This document shows, piece after piece, positions 36,601 through 43,443 of a DNA stretch of 64,000 nt. How positions within the stretch are numbered: position 1 is the stretch's first letter; the number at the start of each line of letters is the position of its first letter. Origin of the DNA: Verrucomicrobiaceae bacterium UBA1938 (GTDB lineage Bacteria > Verrucomicrobiota > Verrucomicrobiia > Verrucomicrobiales > Verrucomicrobiaceae); the NCBI GenBank assembly GCA_002336895.1, contig DDFC01000039.1:91748-155747 (forward strand). The letters are read 5' to 3'. The notes under the pieces are model-generated. The model was not told the origin of the DNA and ran no database searches. It saw only the letters and a list, made by a program, of their open reading frames with translations. Both the position numbers and the translations under genes were made by a program.

Positions 36601-36793
36601 AGGCCACCGTTTCGGCAATGGTCTTCGGATTCGCACCGGGATAGGTCGCCGTCACAATGACCGTCGGCGGCACGACCTCCGGATACTCGGAGATCGGCAG
36701 CTGAAACAGGGAGATGGCGCCGAGGATGAAGATCAGCAGCGACAGCACGCCCGCAAAGATGGGGCGGGTGATGAAGAATCGGGAAATGTTCAT
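33605..36793 (-). CDS. RND efflux permease, HAE1 (AcrB/MexF-like) family
   Basis: A 1062-residue protein, the normal length for AcrB relatives. Signatures include the opening NISRFFITRPIFAGVLSLL, the GANPKTIAETVASPLEQ porter segment, FGLVLAIGIVVDDAIVVVEN in helix 4 with the proton-relay aspartates, and a second half of matching layout. It exports drugs or other amphiphiles using the proton gradient, with the adaptor and outer membrane factor on either side. Substrate range is not readable. A long ORF on the opposite strand here is a coding shadow. Confidence 0.95.
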   Translation of the reverse strand: MNISRFFITRPIFAGVLSLLIFILGAISLFQLPISEYPEVVPPTVIVTATYPGANPKTIAETVASPLEQTINGIENMLYMSSMSTANGVMTLTVTFKIGTELDLAQMQVQNRVAQVLPKLPEEVRRFGVTTVKSSPNMTLVVHLLSPNERYDEIYLRNYATLNVKDELSRLSGVGQVNIFGGGDYAMRIWIDPDKAAARGLTSGDIVNAIREQNIQVAAGTIGQQPTKDSAFELTVNAKGRLISEEEFEQIIVKTGPHGEKLRLRDVARAEMGSGDYSLRALLNNKRAVGMGVFQLPGANALAVSEAVRHCMAELKKKMPEGVDYAIAYDPTVFVEKSIDAVIHTLLEALVLVVLVVVIFLQTWRASIIPLAAVPVSLVGTFAVMHALGFSINNLSLFGLVLAIGIVVDDAIVVVENVERNIQNGLKPLAATQQAMTEVTGPIVATALVLCAVFIPTAFISGLSGQFYKQFAVTIAISTVISAINSLTLSPALSALLLKGHGDKRDILTKLIDGLFGWFFRPFNRFFEWSSNVYVGLVKRIIRFSFIAVIIYGGLLWATWKGFETVPEGFVPSQDKQYLVGFAQLPDGASLDRTDDVMRRMSQIAMDEPGVKDAIAFPGLSIQGFTISPNAGIVFVGLDNFEDRKSPELSGAAIANSLNGKFMAIQDAMVMMFPPPPVNGIGTTGGFKLMVEDRGNQGYAALYQATQKLVGAAYGTQKLTQVYSGYTVNVPQLEADVDREKAKVQGVPLANLFETLQVNLGSLYVNDFNRFGRTYQVVAQAEQQFRDDASDITRLKTRNAAGEMVPVGSLVKVKEGFGPDRVTHYNGYLAADLNGAPMPPLSSGQAEELISKLAKEGLPGGFEFEWTDLTYQKIIAGNTAIYIYPLCILLVFMVLAAQYESLRLPLAIILIVPLCLLFALAGVMITGGDNNIFTQIGFIVLIGLACKNAILIVEFAKEKFDHGLSPLEAAIEACRLRLRPILMTSIAFIAGVYPLVVSTGAGAEMRRAMGTAVFAGMIGVTFLGLFFTPVFYVLVMLGHKRKAASAAATATEIPAAALPVPH

Positions 36794-36823
36794 GCAAGCT
36801 TGGGGGAATGTTTCGCTGTGCGC

Positions 36824-37975
36824 TTACTTGGCCGCCGTCTCCTTGGCAGGCGGTGCATCCACCGGCTGCACAGGCATGCCAGGCTGCGGCAGACGCGCCT
36901 GCCCGTTCACGATGATTTTGTCTCCGGCCGCCAGACCGCTGCGGATGATGCGCTTGCCGTCGATGCTCGGCCCGATCACGATGGGTTTGTAAACCGACAG
37001 CGCTGGCGTTTTGGAAAGATCCACCCCCAGCACAAACTTGTTCGCCTGATCGGTGAGGATGCTCTTCTCATCCACCAGCAGCGCCTTGTATTTGCCCGTC
37101 ATGGGGATGCGGATGCGCGCAAACAAGCCCGGAGTGAGGATGTTGTCGCCATTGGGAAACTCGGCACGCAGCACCATGCTGCCGGTGCTGGCATCCAGGC
37201 GGTTGTCGAAGGATTCGATGTGCCCTTTGTGCGGGAAGCTTTTTTCATTGGAGAGCTGAAGCTCCACCGGCACGCGGCCGTCGCCATTGGTGAAGGTCTT
37301 CTTGTCCCGCTGCATGGCCTGCAGTTTCAGCAGGCTGTTTTCGTCGATGTCCGCATACACATACACTGGGTCCACAGTGACGATGGTCGTCAGCAGCGTG
37401 GTACCGGCGGTCACAAAGTTGCCCGTGGTGGTGATGGCGCGGCTGATGCGACCGCTGATCGGCGCCTTGACCGTGCTGTGCTCAAACTCGATCTCCGCGC
37501 TGTGCTGCGCCGCCTTGGCGGCCTCCAGACCGGCGATGGCCTGCAGGTTCATGGACTCACGCGATTCCGCCTGCTCCGGGGCGATGGCCTTGGCCTCCAG
37601 CAGGGTCTTCACACGGTCAAACTCACGCTTCATCGCCATGGCGTTCGCCTCGGCACGCGCCACCTCAGCTCCCGTGGAGCGCAGGCGGGTCTGGAAGGGG
37701 CGCTGGTCGATCGTGAAAAGGATGTCCCCTTTCTTGACCAAAGCACCCGCTTGGAAATGCACTTCGGTGATGTAGCCGGACACACGTGGCTTCAGCTCCA
37801 CGGTTTCCACCGGTTCGACGCGCCCCGTGAACTCCTCCCACTCAACAAGTTCTTTCTGCTCGACCGGAGCGAGCGTGACCGGAGCCGGGGGCATCTGCCC
37901 CCCATGGCCACCGGCAGGCGGTTTGCCACAGGCAGCCAGAAGCAGGACGATGGGGAGGAGGTTTTGGAGTTTCAC
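36824..37975 (-). CDS. RND efflux periplasmic adaptor (AcrA/MexE-like) lipoprotein
   Basis: A 383-residue protein with GTG start. A lipoprotein signal ends LLLAACGK. The membrane fusion protein layout follows: barrel and lipoyl halves (VSGYITEVHFQAGALVKKGD and later AITTTGNFVTAG), an alpha hairpin between them, and a C-terminal beta domain. It links the RND permease to the outer membrane factor. It is first in the pump operon; a palindrome at 38004-38019 lies about 30 bases before its start, suggesting control by the adjacent TetR protein. Confidence 0.93.
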   Translation of the reverse strand: MKLQNLLPIVLLLAACGKPPAGGHGGQMPPAPVTLAPVEQKELVEWEEFTGRVEPVETVELKPRVSGYITEVHFQAGALVKKGDILFTIDQRPFQTRLRSTGAEVARAEANAMAMKREFDRVKTLLEAKAIAPEQAESRESMNLQAIAGLEAAKAAQHSAEIEFEHSTVKAPISGRISRAITTTGNFVTAGTTLLTTIVTVDPVYVYADIDENSLLKLQAMQRDKKTFTNGDGRVPVELQLSNEKSFPHKGHIESFDNRLDASTGSMVLRAEFPNGDNILTPGLFARIRIPMTGKYKALLVDEKSILTDQANKFVLGVDLSKTPALSVYKPIVIGPSIDGKRIIRSGLAAGDKIIVNGQARLPQPGMPVQPVDAPPAKETAAK

Positions 37976-38003
37976 GGGGCGCGTAGGTTTTGGGGTGGGG
38001 AAG

Positions 38004-38019
38004 TTGACCAGTTGGTTAA
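38004..38019. promoter_or_regulatory. Candidate TetR operator upstream of the efflux operon
   Basis: A 16-base imperfect palindrome, TTGACCA-GT-TGGTTAA, with six of seven arm positions symmetric. It lies 29 bases upstream of the adaptor start and 26 bases after the TetR stop. The sequences AGTTGAC and AGTTGGTT recur in the region upstream of the TetR gene. Confidence 0.5.
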
Positions 38020-38044
38020 TTTGAAAGCAAAAAATGGGCCAGTC

Positions 38045-38641
38045 TCAGTCTTTGACACCGAGAATGATCTTGGCTCCGGACTCAAACTCGTCGAGGCAGC
38101 CGAGGTTGTTCCACATGCGGGCGTGGAGCAGGAGCCCCTCGCTGTAGGCAAACACGATCCGTGCCAGGGCCATGGCGTCGTGGGTGACAATGCTGCCCTG
38201 AGCCTGCGCATCCCGGATGGCGCTCTCGTAGTAGCGGATAAACTGGCCCAGGATCTCCTGCAGTTTGTTCCGCAGGCGGTCATCCACCGTGCTGACCTCG
38301 GCACCCAGCGAATGGACCGGACAGCCCAGCACGCGGCCGTGCTTCTTGAAGAGTTCCTCCTGCTCCTGGCGGAAATTGCGGAAGCAGTTCAGGATGCGCT
38401 CCACTGGCGGCACCACTGGGGAAAAGATCTGGTCCAGTTCCTTCCGGTGCTCGACCCAGCCGTGCTCGATCGCGGTCACAGCCAGTTCCGTCTTGGATTC
38501 AAAGAAGTGGTAGAAACTGCCCTTCTTCACCCCTGCCCTGTCGCAGATCTGATCTACCGAAGTGCTGCCATAACTGCCGATCCAGATCAGTTCGATCATG
38601 GCTTCAATCAGGCGGTCTTTGGCGGTGGAGGTGCGTCCCAT
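38045..38641 (-). CDS. TetR family transcriptional regulator
   Basis: A 198-residue regulator. The helix-turn-helix spans about residues 10-55 (GSYGSTSVDQICDRAGVKKG, then SFYHFFESK). The C-terminal ligand domain resembles TetR_C families with HGWVEHRKELDQIF and a conserved GCPVHSLGAE loop. It lies directly upstream of the RND operon on the same strand, so it probably represses both itself and the pump. Palindromic sequences lie on both sides of it. Inducer unknown. Confidence 0.9.
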   Translation of the reverse strand: MGRTSTAKDRLIEAMIELIWIGSYGSTSVDQICDRAGVKKGSFYHFFESKTELAVTAIEHGWVEHRKELDQIFSPVVPPVERILNCFRNFRQEQEELFKKHGRVLGCPVHSLGAEVSTVDDRLRNKLQEILGQFIRYYESAIRDAQAQGSIVTHDAMALARIVFAYSEGLLLHARMWNNLGCLDEFESGAKIILGVKD

Positions 38642-38670
38642 GGGGATGATTCGGGTTAAGGTCGACGAAA

Positions 38671-38694
38671 CTCAACCAACTAGACGATTAGTCA
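38671..38694. promoter_or_regulatory. Candidate TetR operator upstream of the regulator gene
   Basis: Contains the dyad ACTA-N6-TAGT (38679-38692) and, on the minus strand, AGTTGAC and AGTTGGTT, both also present in the palindrome at 38004-38019. TTGACT within it could serve as a -35 element for the regulator gene, which would let the regulator repress itself. Confidence 0.4.
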
Positions 38695-38742
38695 ACTATT
38701 TTCACCACAGGAAGTGGTTTGAGCTGAAAAGCATGTCACCGT

Positions 38743-38770
38743 TTGACGTAATAACATTCGTAACTACACT
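38743..38770 (+). promoter_or_regulatory. Promoter of the MazE-like/Doc pair, possibly leaderless
   Basis: TTGACG (38743-38748), a 16-base spacer and TACACT (38765-38770) are followed by six bases TGCGGC and then the ATG at 38777. No Shine-Dalgarno sequence fits between. The spacing would place transcription initiation at the start codon, as at the promoter-like site at 22240. Confidence 0.5.
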
Positions 38771-38776
38771 TGCGGC

Positions 38777-39004
38777 ATGACTCTCGAACTCAAGCTCCGC
38801 AAAATTGGCAATTCCGTCGGGGTGGTGCTGCCAAAGGAGGCGCTGGCGCATCTCAAAGTACAGGAAGGCGACACCGTGACACTCACTGAATCCCAGGATG
38901 GAATGCGGCTGACCGCCAGCAATCCGGAGTTTGCCAAAACCATGGCGGTGTTTGAAAGCCTGAATCGCCGCTACCGCAACACCCTGCGCGAACTGGCGAA
39001 ATGA
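38777..39004 (+). CDS. AbrB/MazE-type antitoxin
   Basis: A 75-residue protein with a SpoVT/AbrB swapped-hairpin domain at the N-terminus: LKLRKIGNSVGVVLPKEALA, then LKVQEGDTVTLTES. The C-terminal helices (FAKTMAVFESLNRRYRNTLR) would bind the toxin. The ATG fixed by the domain lies six bases after a -10-like element. Its stop overlaps the Doc start by four bases. MazE-like antitoxins normally pair with MazF; pairing with Doc is a known but less common combination. Confidence 0.9.
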   Translation: MTLELKLRKIGNSVGVVLPKEALAHLKVQEGDTVTLTESQDGMRLTASNPEFAKTMAVFESLNRRYRNTLRELAK

Positions 39005-39387
39005 AAGAGCCCTACTGGCTGACGCGGGACGAATGCCTGGCACTGCACGACATGATGCTCTCGTTTTACGGTGGCATTGCCGGAGTGCGTGATGAGCACC
39101 TGCTGGAGTCCGCCCTGGCGCGTCCCCGGCAGCTCTTCCACTATGGCAGCCCCTCGATGGCGGAGATGGCCGCAGCCTACGCCGCAGGCATCGTGAAAAA
39201 CCACCCTTTTCTCGATGGCAACAAGCGCACGGGCTTCATGCTCGGCGCAGGCTTTCTCGAACGAAATGGACACGAATTCCACGCCACTGAGGCCGATGCC
39301 GTGGTGAGCACCCTGGCCCTGGCCGCCGGAGCGATGACGGAAGGCGAATATGCCGGATGGCTGGAGGCAAACTCGAAGCGTATTTAA
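39001..39387 (+). CDS. Doc-type Fic-fold toxin (death-on-curing family)
   Basis: A 128-residue protein with the Doc active site HPFLDGNKRTG near residues 66-76, matching HxFx(D/N)GNKR. Doc proteins are kinases that phosphorylate elongation factor Tu, whereas longer Fic proteins AMPylate. The catalytic His, Asp, Asn, Lys and Arg are all present, so the toxin looks intact. It is coupled to the MazE-like antitoxin upstream. Target not shown by sequence. Confidence 0.9.
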   Translation: MKEPYWLTRDECLALHDMMLSFYGGIAGVRDEHLLESALARPRQLFHYGSPSMAEMAAAYAAGIVKNHPFLDGNKRTGFMLGAGFLERNGHEFHATEADAVVSTLALAAGAMTEGEYAGWLEANSKRI

Positions 39388-39418
39388 AGACCACGCTCTG
39401 CAACCCCCCAGTTACAGA

Positions 39419-39460
39419 ATTCCTTATTCTGCATTCGATATTCGTCATTCTCCATTATTG
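39419..39460. repeat. ATTCNNN heptamer array (six units)
   Basis: Six contiguous seven-base units in exact phase: ATTCCTT, ATTCTGC, ATTCGAT, ATTCGTC, ATTCTCC, ATTATTG. They fill the gap between the Doc gene and the NtrC-type regulator. The pattern is like the GTTCNNN heptamers near 47.9 and 60.3 kb. Confidence 0.65.
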
Positions 39461-39476
39461 TGCCATTCTTTCACTC

Positions 39477-40961
39477 ATGCACGACCAAGCCACCGTTTTG
39501 ATCGTCGATGACGAAAAGCACACCCGCGACGGCCTGCGCCTCTCGCTGGAGGATGATTTCGACTGCTATGTGGCTGCCAACGCCGCTGAGGCGATGGAAT
39601 ACCTGCAAAATGACCACATCGACGTCATGCTCACCGATCTCCGCCTAGGAGAAGACGACGGCATGAAGCTGCTGGATGCCGCCCTGGCACTGCCCAAGCC
39701 GCCCGTCTGCATCATGATGACCGCCTACGGCAGCGTGGACACCGCAGTGGAGGCCATGCGCCGGGGTGCCTACCATTTCGTGACCAAGCCGCTGAACCTC
39801 GACGAGGTGGAGCTGCTCATCAAACGCGCCCTGCGCAGCCGCTCTCTGGAGCACGAAAACGTGGCACTGAAACAGCAGGTGGAGCGCAAGTTTTCCATCG
39901 AGGGCATCCTCGGCCAGGCCGAGGTGATGAAGCCCATCCTCGACACCATCCAGCAGGTGGCCCCCTCCCGCGCCACTGTTTTGATCGAGGGCGAAAGCGG
40001 CACCGGCAAAGAACTCGTCGCCCGCGCCGTCCACAATCTCAGCGGCCGCCCCAAGGCAAACTTTGTGGCCGTGCACTGCGCGGCACTCTCCCCGCAGATC
40101 TTGGAAAGCGAGCTCTTCGGTCATGAAAAAGGCGCCTTCACCGGCGCACAGGAGCGCCGCATCGGCCGCTTTGAGCAGGCCAATGGCGGCACCCTCTTCC
40201 TCGATGAAATCGGCGAGATCGATGCCAGCACTCAGGTCAAGCTGCTGCGCGCTCTCGGAGAGCAGACCATCGAGCGCGTGGGCAGCAGCAAGCCCATCCA
40301 GATCAACGTGCGCGTCATCGCCGCCACCAATCGCGATCTGGCCAAGATGGTCGAGGAGGGCAAATTCCGCGAGGATCTCTACTGGCGCCTGCGCGTGGTC
40401 ACCATCAAGCTGCCGCCTCTGCGCGCGCGCAAGAGTGACATCTCCGTGCTGGCAGACCACTTCCTGAAGGATCTGGCCAAGGCCAATGGCAAAACCTACA
40501 AGCCGCTCGGCGAAGACGCCCTGCCCGCCATGATGAACTACGACTGGCCCGGCAACATCCGCGAGCTGCGCGCCGCCATCGAGCACGGTGTGGTCATGAG
40601 CAACAGCAACCGCGTCATGCTCAAGCACCTGCCCTCCTACCTGCTCAATCCGCACGGCTTGGGCTTTGGCCTGCGCGCCCCGTCCCTGATCGCCGCCAAG
40701 GATGCCGCAGCTCTCCCTGCCCCGGCGTCAGCCGCAGCCGCCGATCCTGTGGCCAGAACAAAGAGTGATCTCGATGTGAACGAGGCCGAGCACCAGCTCA
40801 TCCTCACCGCCCTGCAGCGCAGCGGCAACAACCGCACTGTGGCCGCCGAGATGCTCGGCATGAGCCGCCGCACCCTGCAGCGCAAGCTCAAGGAGCTGAA
40901 CATGGTGCGCACGCACCGCAGGCGCAGCGTGACACAGGCGCAGTCTCTTCCCCCGGCCTGA
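39477..40961 (+). CDS. NtrC-family sigma-54-dependent response regulator
   Basis: From ATG 39477 the protein has 494 residues. The receiver domain has IVDDEKH and phosphoacceptor Asp54 (MLTDLRLGED). The AAA domain has Walker A GESGTGKE (about 172-179), the sigma-54 contact loop GAFTGA (about 219-224) and GGTLFLDEIGEI. A Pro/Ala linker leads to a Fis-type helix-turn-helix (NRTVAAEMLGMSRRTLQRKL). It activates RpoN-dependent promoters. No cognate histidine kinase adjoins it in the window. The first 40 codons of the longer frame cross the heptamer array and are rejected. Confidence 0.93.
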   Translation: MHDQATVLIVDDEKHTRDGLRLSLEDDFDCYVAANAAEAMEYLQNDHIDVMLTDLRLGEDDGMKLLDAALALPKPPVCIMMTAYGSVDTAVEAMRRGAYHFVTKPLNLDEVELLIKRALRSRSLEHENVALKQQVERKFSIEGILGQAEVMKPILDTIQQVAPSRATVLIEGESGTGKELVARAVHNLSGRPKANFVAVHCAALSPQILESELFGHEKGAFTGAQERRIGRFEQANGGTLFLDEIGEIDASTQVKLLRALGEQTIERVGSSKPIQINVRVIAATNRDLAKMVEEGKFREDLYWRLRVVTIKLPPLRARKSDISVLADHFLKDLAKANGKTYKPLGEDALPAMMNYDWPGNIRELRAAIEHGVVMSNSNRVMLKHLPSYLLNPHGLGFGLRAPSLIAAKDAAALPAPASAAAADPVARTKSDLDVNEAEHQLILTALQRSGNNRTVAAEMLGMSRRTLQRKLKELNMVRTHRRRSVTQAQSLPPA

Positions 40962-41046
40962 AGAGCGGTGCATCAGCACGGCGGCAAGCTGGCCCGGATC
41001 TCTCGCCCTGGAAATCCAACAATGTTCTCCCATCCTTTCCCACGCC

Positions 41047-42009
41047 CTATGGCTTCGGCGCCGGCGCGACATAGGGGGCTGGGTATTTTGACGGATTTTT
41101 CATGGCATCTTTCACCATGCGCGCCAGTCCGGCGATCAGCAGTGCTGCCGCCAAGCCACCCAACTGCTTCAGGCTGAGCTGGCTGGCGGCCTCCTTTTCC
41201 ATGGCAGCATGTGCTGATTCCGCAGGAAGACGCCACATCACCTGGCATCCAGCCAGCAGATCATGCAGACACTGGCGGCTGGGCGTCCATAAGCAGGCAA
41301 AATACAGTGGGAAAAATAGAACGGAAAACAGCATGCCTGCCGCACGCACCATCCCCTGACCGAAGCTGATACGCACACCATGCCTGTCTGTCACCACCAG
41401 TCCCAGCATTCGCTTTCCCAGTGATGCCTGCATTCCGGAGCACTCCAGCAGTGCAAAATACAGCAGCACACATGCTGACACCAGCAGCCTGAGGCCATTC
41501 GTCATCTCCTGTGCTGCAGGCAGATTCTTCCCTGTCACGGCCATTTCTTGGATCGCGAGAAACTCCTTCAGAAAAAGCACCCCCATCATGGCAAAAAGCA
41601 CCAATCCCATGTCGATCACGAAGGCCCCCACCCGCCTCATGAACGGAGCCGCTATGTCCACCATCCCAGCAGGGCATCCTGCGGCCTTTGGCCGCCGCAC
41701 TACGGCCGCCTTTGGACCGCGCGCGGATGCCGCCGCAGCCTCATACGGCGAAGACTGCATGCTCTGGAATGATCCCTCTCTTTCATGCTCCACGCGGTAA
41801 GGAAACTGATCCTCTGGCAGATGATATAGCCACAAGTAAGCCTGATAAATCCGCTCCGACTTAGCAACCGCTTTGGCCTGCATCTTTTCCATTCCTGCAA
41901 AGCTGTCCGGATGCCATACGGTGGCCATCTGCTCATAGGCGGTATTTAAAGACTCCCGGCTGATAGGGGCGGCAATCTCCAGCAAATCCATGGCTTCCTG
42001 ATTGGTCAT
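41047..42009 (-). CDS. J-domain / RDD membrane fusion protein
   Basis: From ATG 42009 (MTNQEAMDLLEI) the protein has 320 residues. The first 60 match a J-domain: helix II EQMATVW, then HPD in WHPDSF, and helix III ending ERIYQAYLWL. A linker of about 40 residues containing two PKAA repeats follows, encoded by a GC-rich palindromic repeat. An RDD membrane domain comes next (FMRRVGAFVIDMGLVLFAMM, SLGKRMLGLVV, RQCLHDLLAG), with a final helix and Pro-rich tail. The HPD suggests recruitment of DnaK to the membrane. It stands alone. Confidence 0.75.
   Translation of the reverse strand: MTNQEAMDLLEIAAPISRESLNTAYEQMATVWHPDSFAGMEKMQAKAVAKSERIYQAYLWLYHLPEDQFPYRVEHEREGSFQSMQSSPYEAAAASARGPKAAVVRRPKAAGCPAGMVDIAAPFMRRVGAFVIDMGLVLFAMMGVLFLKEFLAIQEMAVTGKNLPAAQEMTNGLRLLVSACVLLYFALLECSGMQASLGKRMLGLVVTDRHGVRISFGQGMVRAAGMLFSVLFFPLYFACLWTPSRQCLHDLLAGCQVMWRLPAESAHAAMEKEAASQLSLKQLGGLAAALLIAGLARMVKDAMKNPSKYPAPYVAPAPKP
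41664..41731. repeat. Intragenic GC-rich palindromic repeat in the J-domain/RDD gene
   Basis: GCGGCC-TTT-GGCCGC (41681-41695) is a perfect hairpin, and a related GGCCGCCTTTGG follows at about 41704-41715, separated by CGCACTAC. On the coding strand it gives an in-frame linker with GPKAAVV and RPKAAGCP. It looks like an inserted dispersed repeat. Confidence 0.5.
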
Positions 42010-42173
42010 AAACCAATCCTCTAATGCCACCCCCAGCAAAAGCAAAGTCCAGACTCCAATATTTTCCTGACTCCCAACTCACATTCAGCGGCATCGTCCC
42101 GCGCAATCAGTTCTAGACGGCGCATTGGAAAAGACGAACCTCATCAGTTCATCGTCGAGAGCTGAAAGATCCA

Positions 42174-42830
42174 TCAGGTTTCATAAACCGTCGGATCGTG
42201 AAGCCCTGCCAGCACAAAGGCCTCGATGCGCTCCACACAGGTGCCACACTTGCCGCAGTGAAGATCACCGCCTTTGTAGCACGACCACGTCTTTCCGTAG
42301 TCCACTCCCAGCTCCGCGCCGGTTTTGGCGATGCCCGCCTTGTCCAGGTGAATGAAGGGCCGCATCAGCTCGATGTGCGCGTAGGTCCCCTCCCGCATGG
42401 CGGAGGCCATGGCCTGCATGAAGGGCTCGCGGCAGTCGGGATAAATCATGTGATCCCCGGCATGCGCGGCGATCACCAGCGCCTCGGCACCGCAGCTTTC
42501 TGCCAGACCGCAGGCGATGGAGAGCATGATGCCGTTGCGAAACGGCACCACGGTCTTCTTCATGTTTTCATCCGCGTAGTGCCCCTCGGGGATGGTGCCG
42601 CCGGATTTGAGAAGATCGGAGGCAAAGTGCTGGTTCATGAACCCCAGGTCGATGATGTCATGCTTCACCCCGAGGTGGGCGCAATGCCACGCCGCCAGCG
42701 GAATCTCCCGGTGGTTGTGCTTGGCGCCGTAGTCAAAGCTCACCGCGCCCACGATCTCATCCTCATGCCGCGCCCAGTAAAGAGCCGTCACGGAATCCAT
42801 CCCGCCGGAGAGCAGCACGAGCGTTTTCAT
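42174..42830 (-). CDS. queC: 7-cyano-7-deazaguanine synthase QueC
   Basis: A 218-residue enzyme that converts 7-carboxy-7-deazaguanine to preQ0 in queuosine synthesis. It has the PP-loop LSGGMDSV near the N-terminus, the FDYGAKHNHRE segment, and a zinc site with Cys residues in SCYKGGDLHCGKCGTC near residues 184-198. Length is typical. It overlaps the queF stop by four bases, so preQ0 production and its reduction to preQ1 are coupled. queD, queE and tgt are not in the window. Confidence 0.95.
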   Translation of the reverse strand: MKTLVLLSGGMDSVTALYWARHEDEIVGAVSFDYGAKHNHREIPLAAWHCAHLGVKHDIIDLGFMNQHFASDLLKSGGTIPEGHYADENMKKTVVPFRNGIMLSIACGLAESCGAEALVIAAHAGDHMIYPDCREPFMQAMASAMREGTYAHIELMRPFIHLDKAGIAKTGAELGVDYGKTWSCYKGGDLHCGKCGTCVERIEAFVLAGLHDPTVYET

Positions 42831-43258
42831 TCCGGCAGGCGCAGGGTTTCCTCCACATCGGGAAAGCGGGCCTCGCAGGTGAGCTGGATGCCCCCGCGTG
42901 CGCCGAATTTCCCCCGCACCACCACCTGCTTGGGCGCGCAGGCTTTCACGATGTCGTCCAGCACGCGGTTCACGATCGCCTCATTGAAGGAGGCGTGGTT
43001 GCGGTAGGAGGCCAGGTAGAACTTGAGCGACTTTGTCTCCACGCACTTCTCATCCGGGATGTAATAAATCTCCAGATGCGCCGAGTCCGGCTGACCAGTC
43101 ACCGGGCAGATGGAACTGAATTCAGGCGCGCTGAGGTGGATGCGGTAGTTGCGGCCCGGTGTGCGGTTCGGAAAGGTCTCCAGCACCGCGACATCCGGCG
43201 AGGCGGGCAGGCGGTTTTCAGAGCGTCCGAGCAGGGTGAGATCAGGAGAGGAAGACAT
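42827..43258 (-). CDS. queF: NADPH-dependent preQ0 reductase QueF (short type)
   Basis: From ATG 43258 the protein has 143 residues, the size of the unimodular YkvM-type QueF. It reduces the nitrile of preQ0 to preQ1. The nucleophilic Cys lies in FSSICPVTGQPD, and the QueF motif appears in ETKSLKFYLASYRNHASF. A GGAGGG ribosome binding site lies just before the ATG. A structured leader on the same strand lies about 60-110 bases upstream. Confidence 0.95.
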   Translation of the reverse strand: MSSSPDLTLLGRSENRLPASPDVAVLETFPNRTPGRNYRIHLSAPEFSSICPVTGQPDSAHLEIYYIPDEKCVETKSLKFYLASYRNHASFNEAIVNRVLDDIVKACAPKQVVVRGKFGARGGIQLTCEARFPDVEETLRLPE

Positions 43259-43317
43259 GTTCCCTCCAGAATGCCCGACCACGCCTTGAATGCAACGATC
43301 AGCATCAAAATGCAAAA

Positions 43318-43368
43318 AGGGCACATCTTTGACCACGGCTGAGGCATCGGACCGCAGCCACATGCCCT
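43318..43368 (-). promoter_or_regulatory. Structured leader with T-run upstream of queF
   Basis: On the minus strand, AGGGCA (43368-43363) pairs with TGCCCT (43323-43318), which runs into TTTTT. Inside, GGCTG and CAGCC form a second stem (43359-43337). This is terminator-like and lies 60 bases before the queF ATG, so it could be an attenuator. It does not match the preQ1-I consensus that I know. Confidence 0.35.
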
Positions 43369-43395
43369 AACATTAAAAGATGGCCTCACCCGGCG

Positions 43396-43429
43396 CGTTT
43401 CCACTGATAGTTTTCCAAATGTGGAAACG
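43396..43429. promoter_or_regulatory. Candidate IclR-type operator
   Basis: Two nested dyads end 15 bases before the IclR start: CGTTTCCAC (43396-43404) with GTGGAAACG (43421-43429), both nine bases and exact, and TTTCCA-N4-TGGAAA (43412-43427). TGGAAA and TTTCCA half-sites resemble the known IclR recognition core, so autoregulation is likely. Confidence 0.5.
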
Positions 43430-43443
43430 TTTCTAAATCCAGA

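Noticed and set aside
43318..43368. A preQ1-I riboswitch before queF
   Set aside because: The short preQ1-I hairpin with A-rich tail pairing into the loop is not present; only a generic terminator-like fold is visible.
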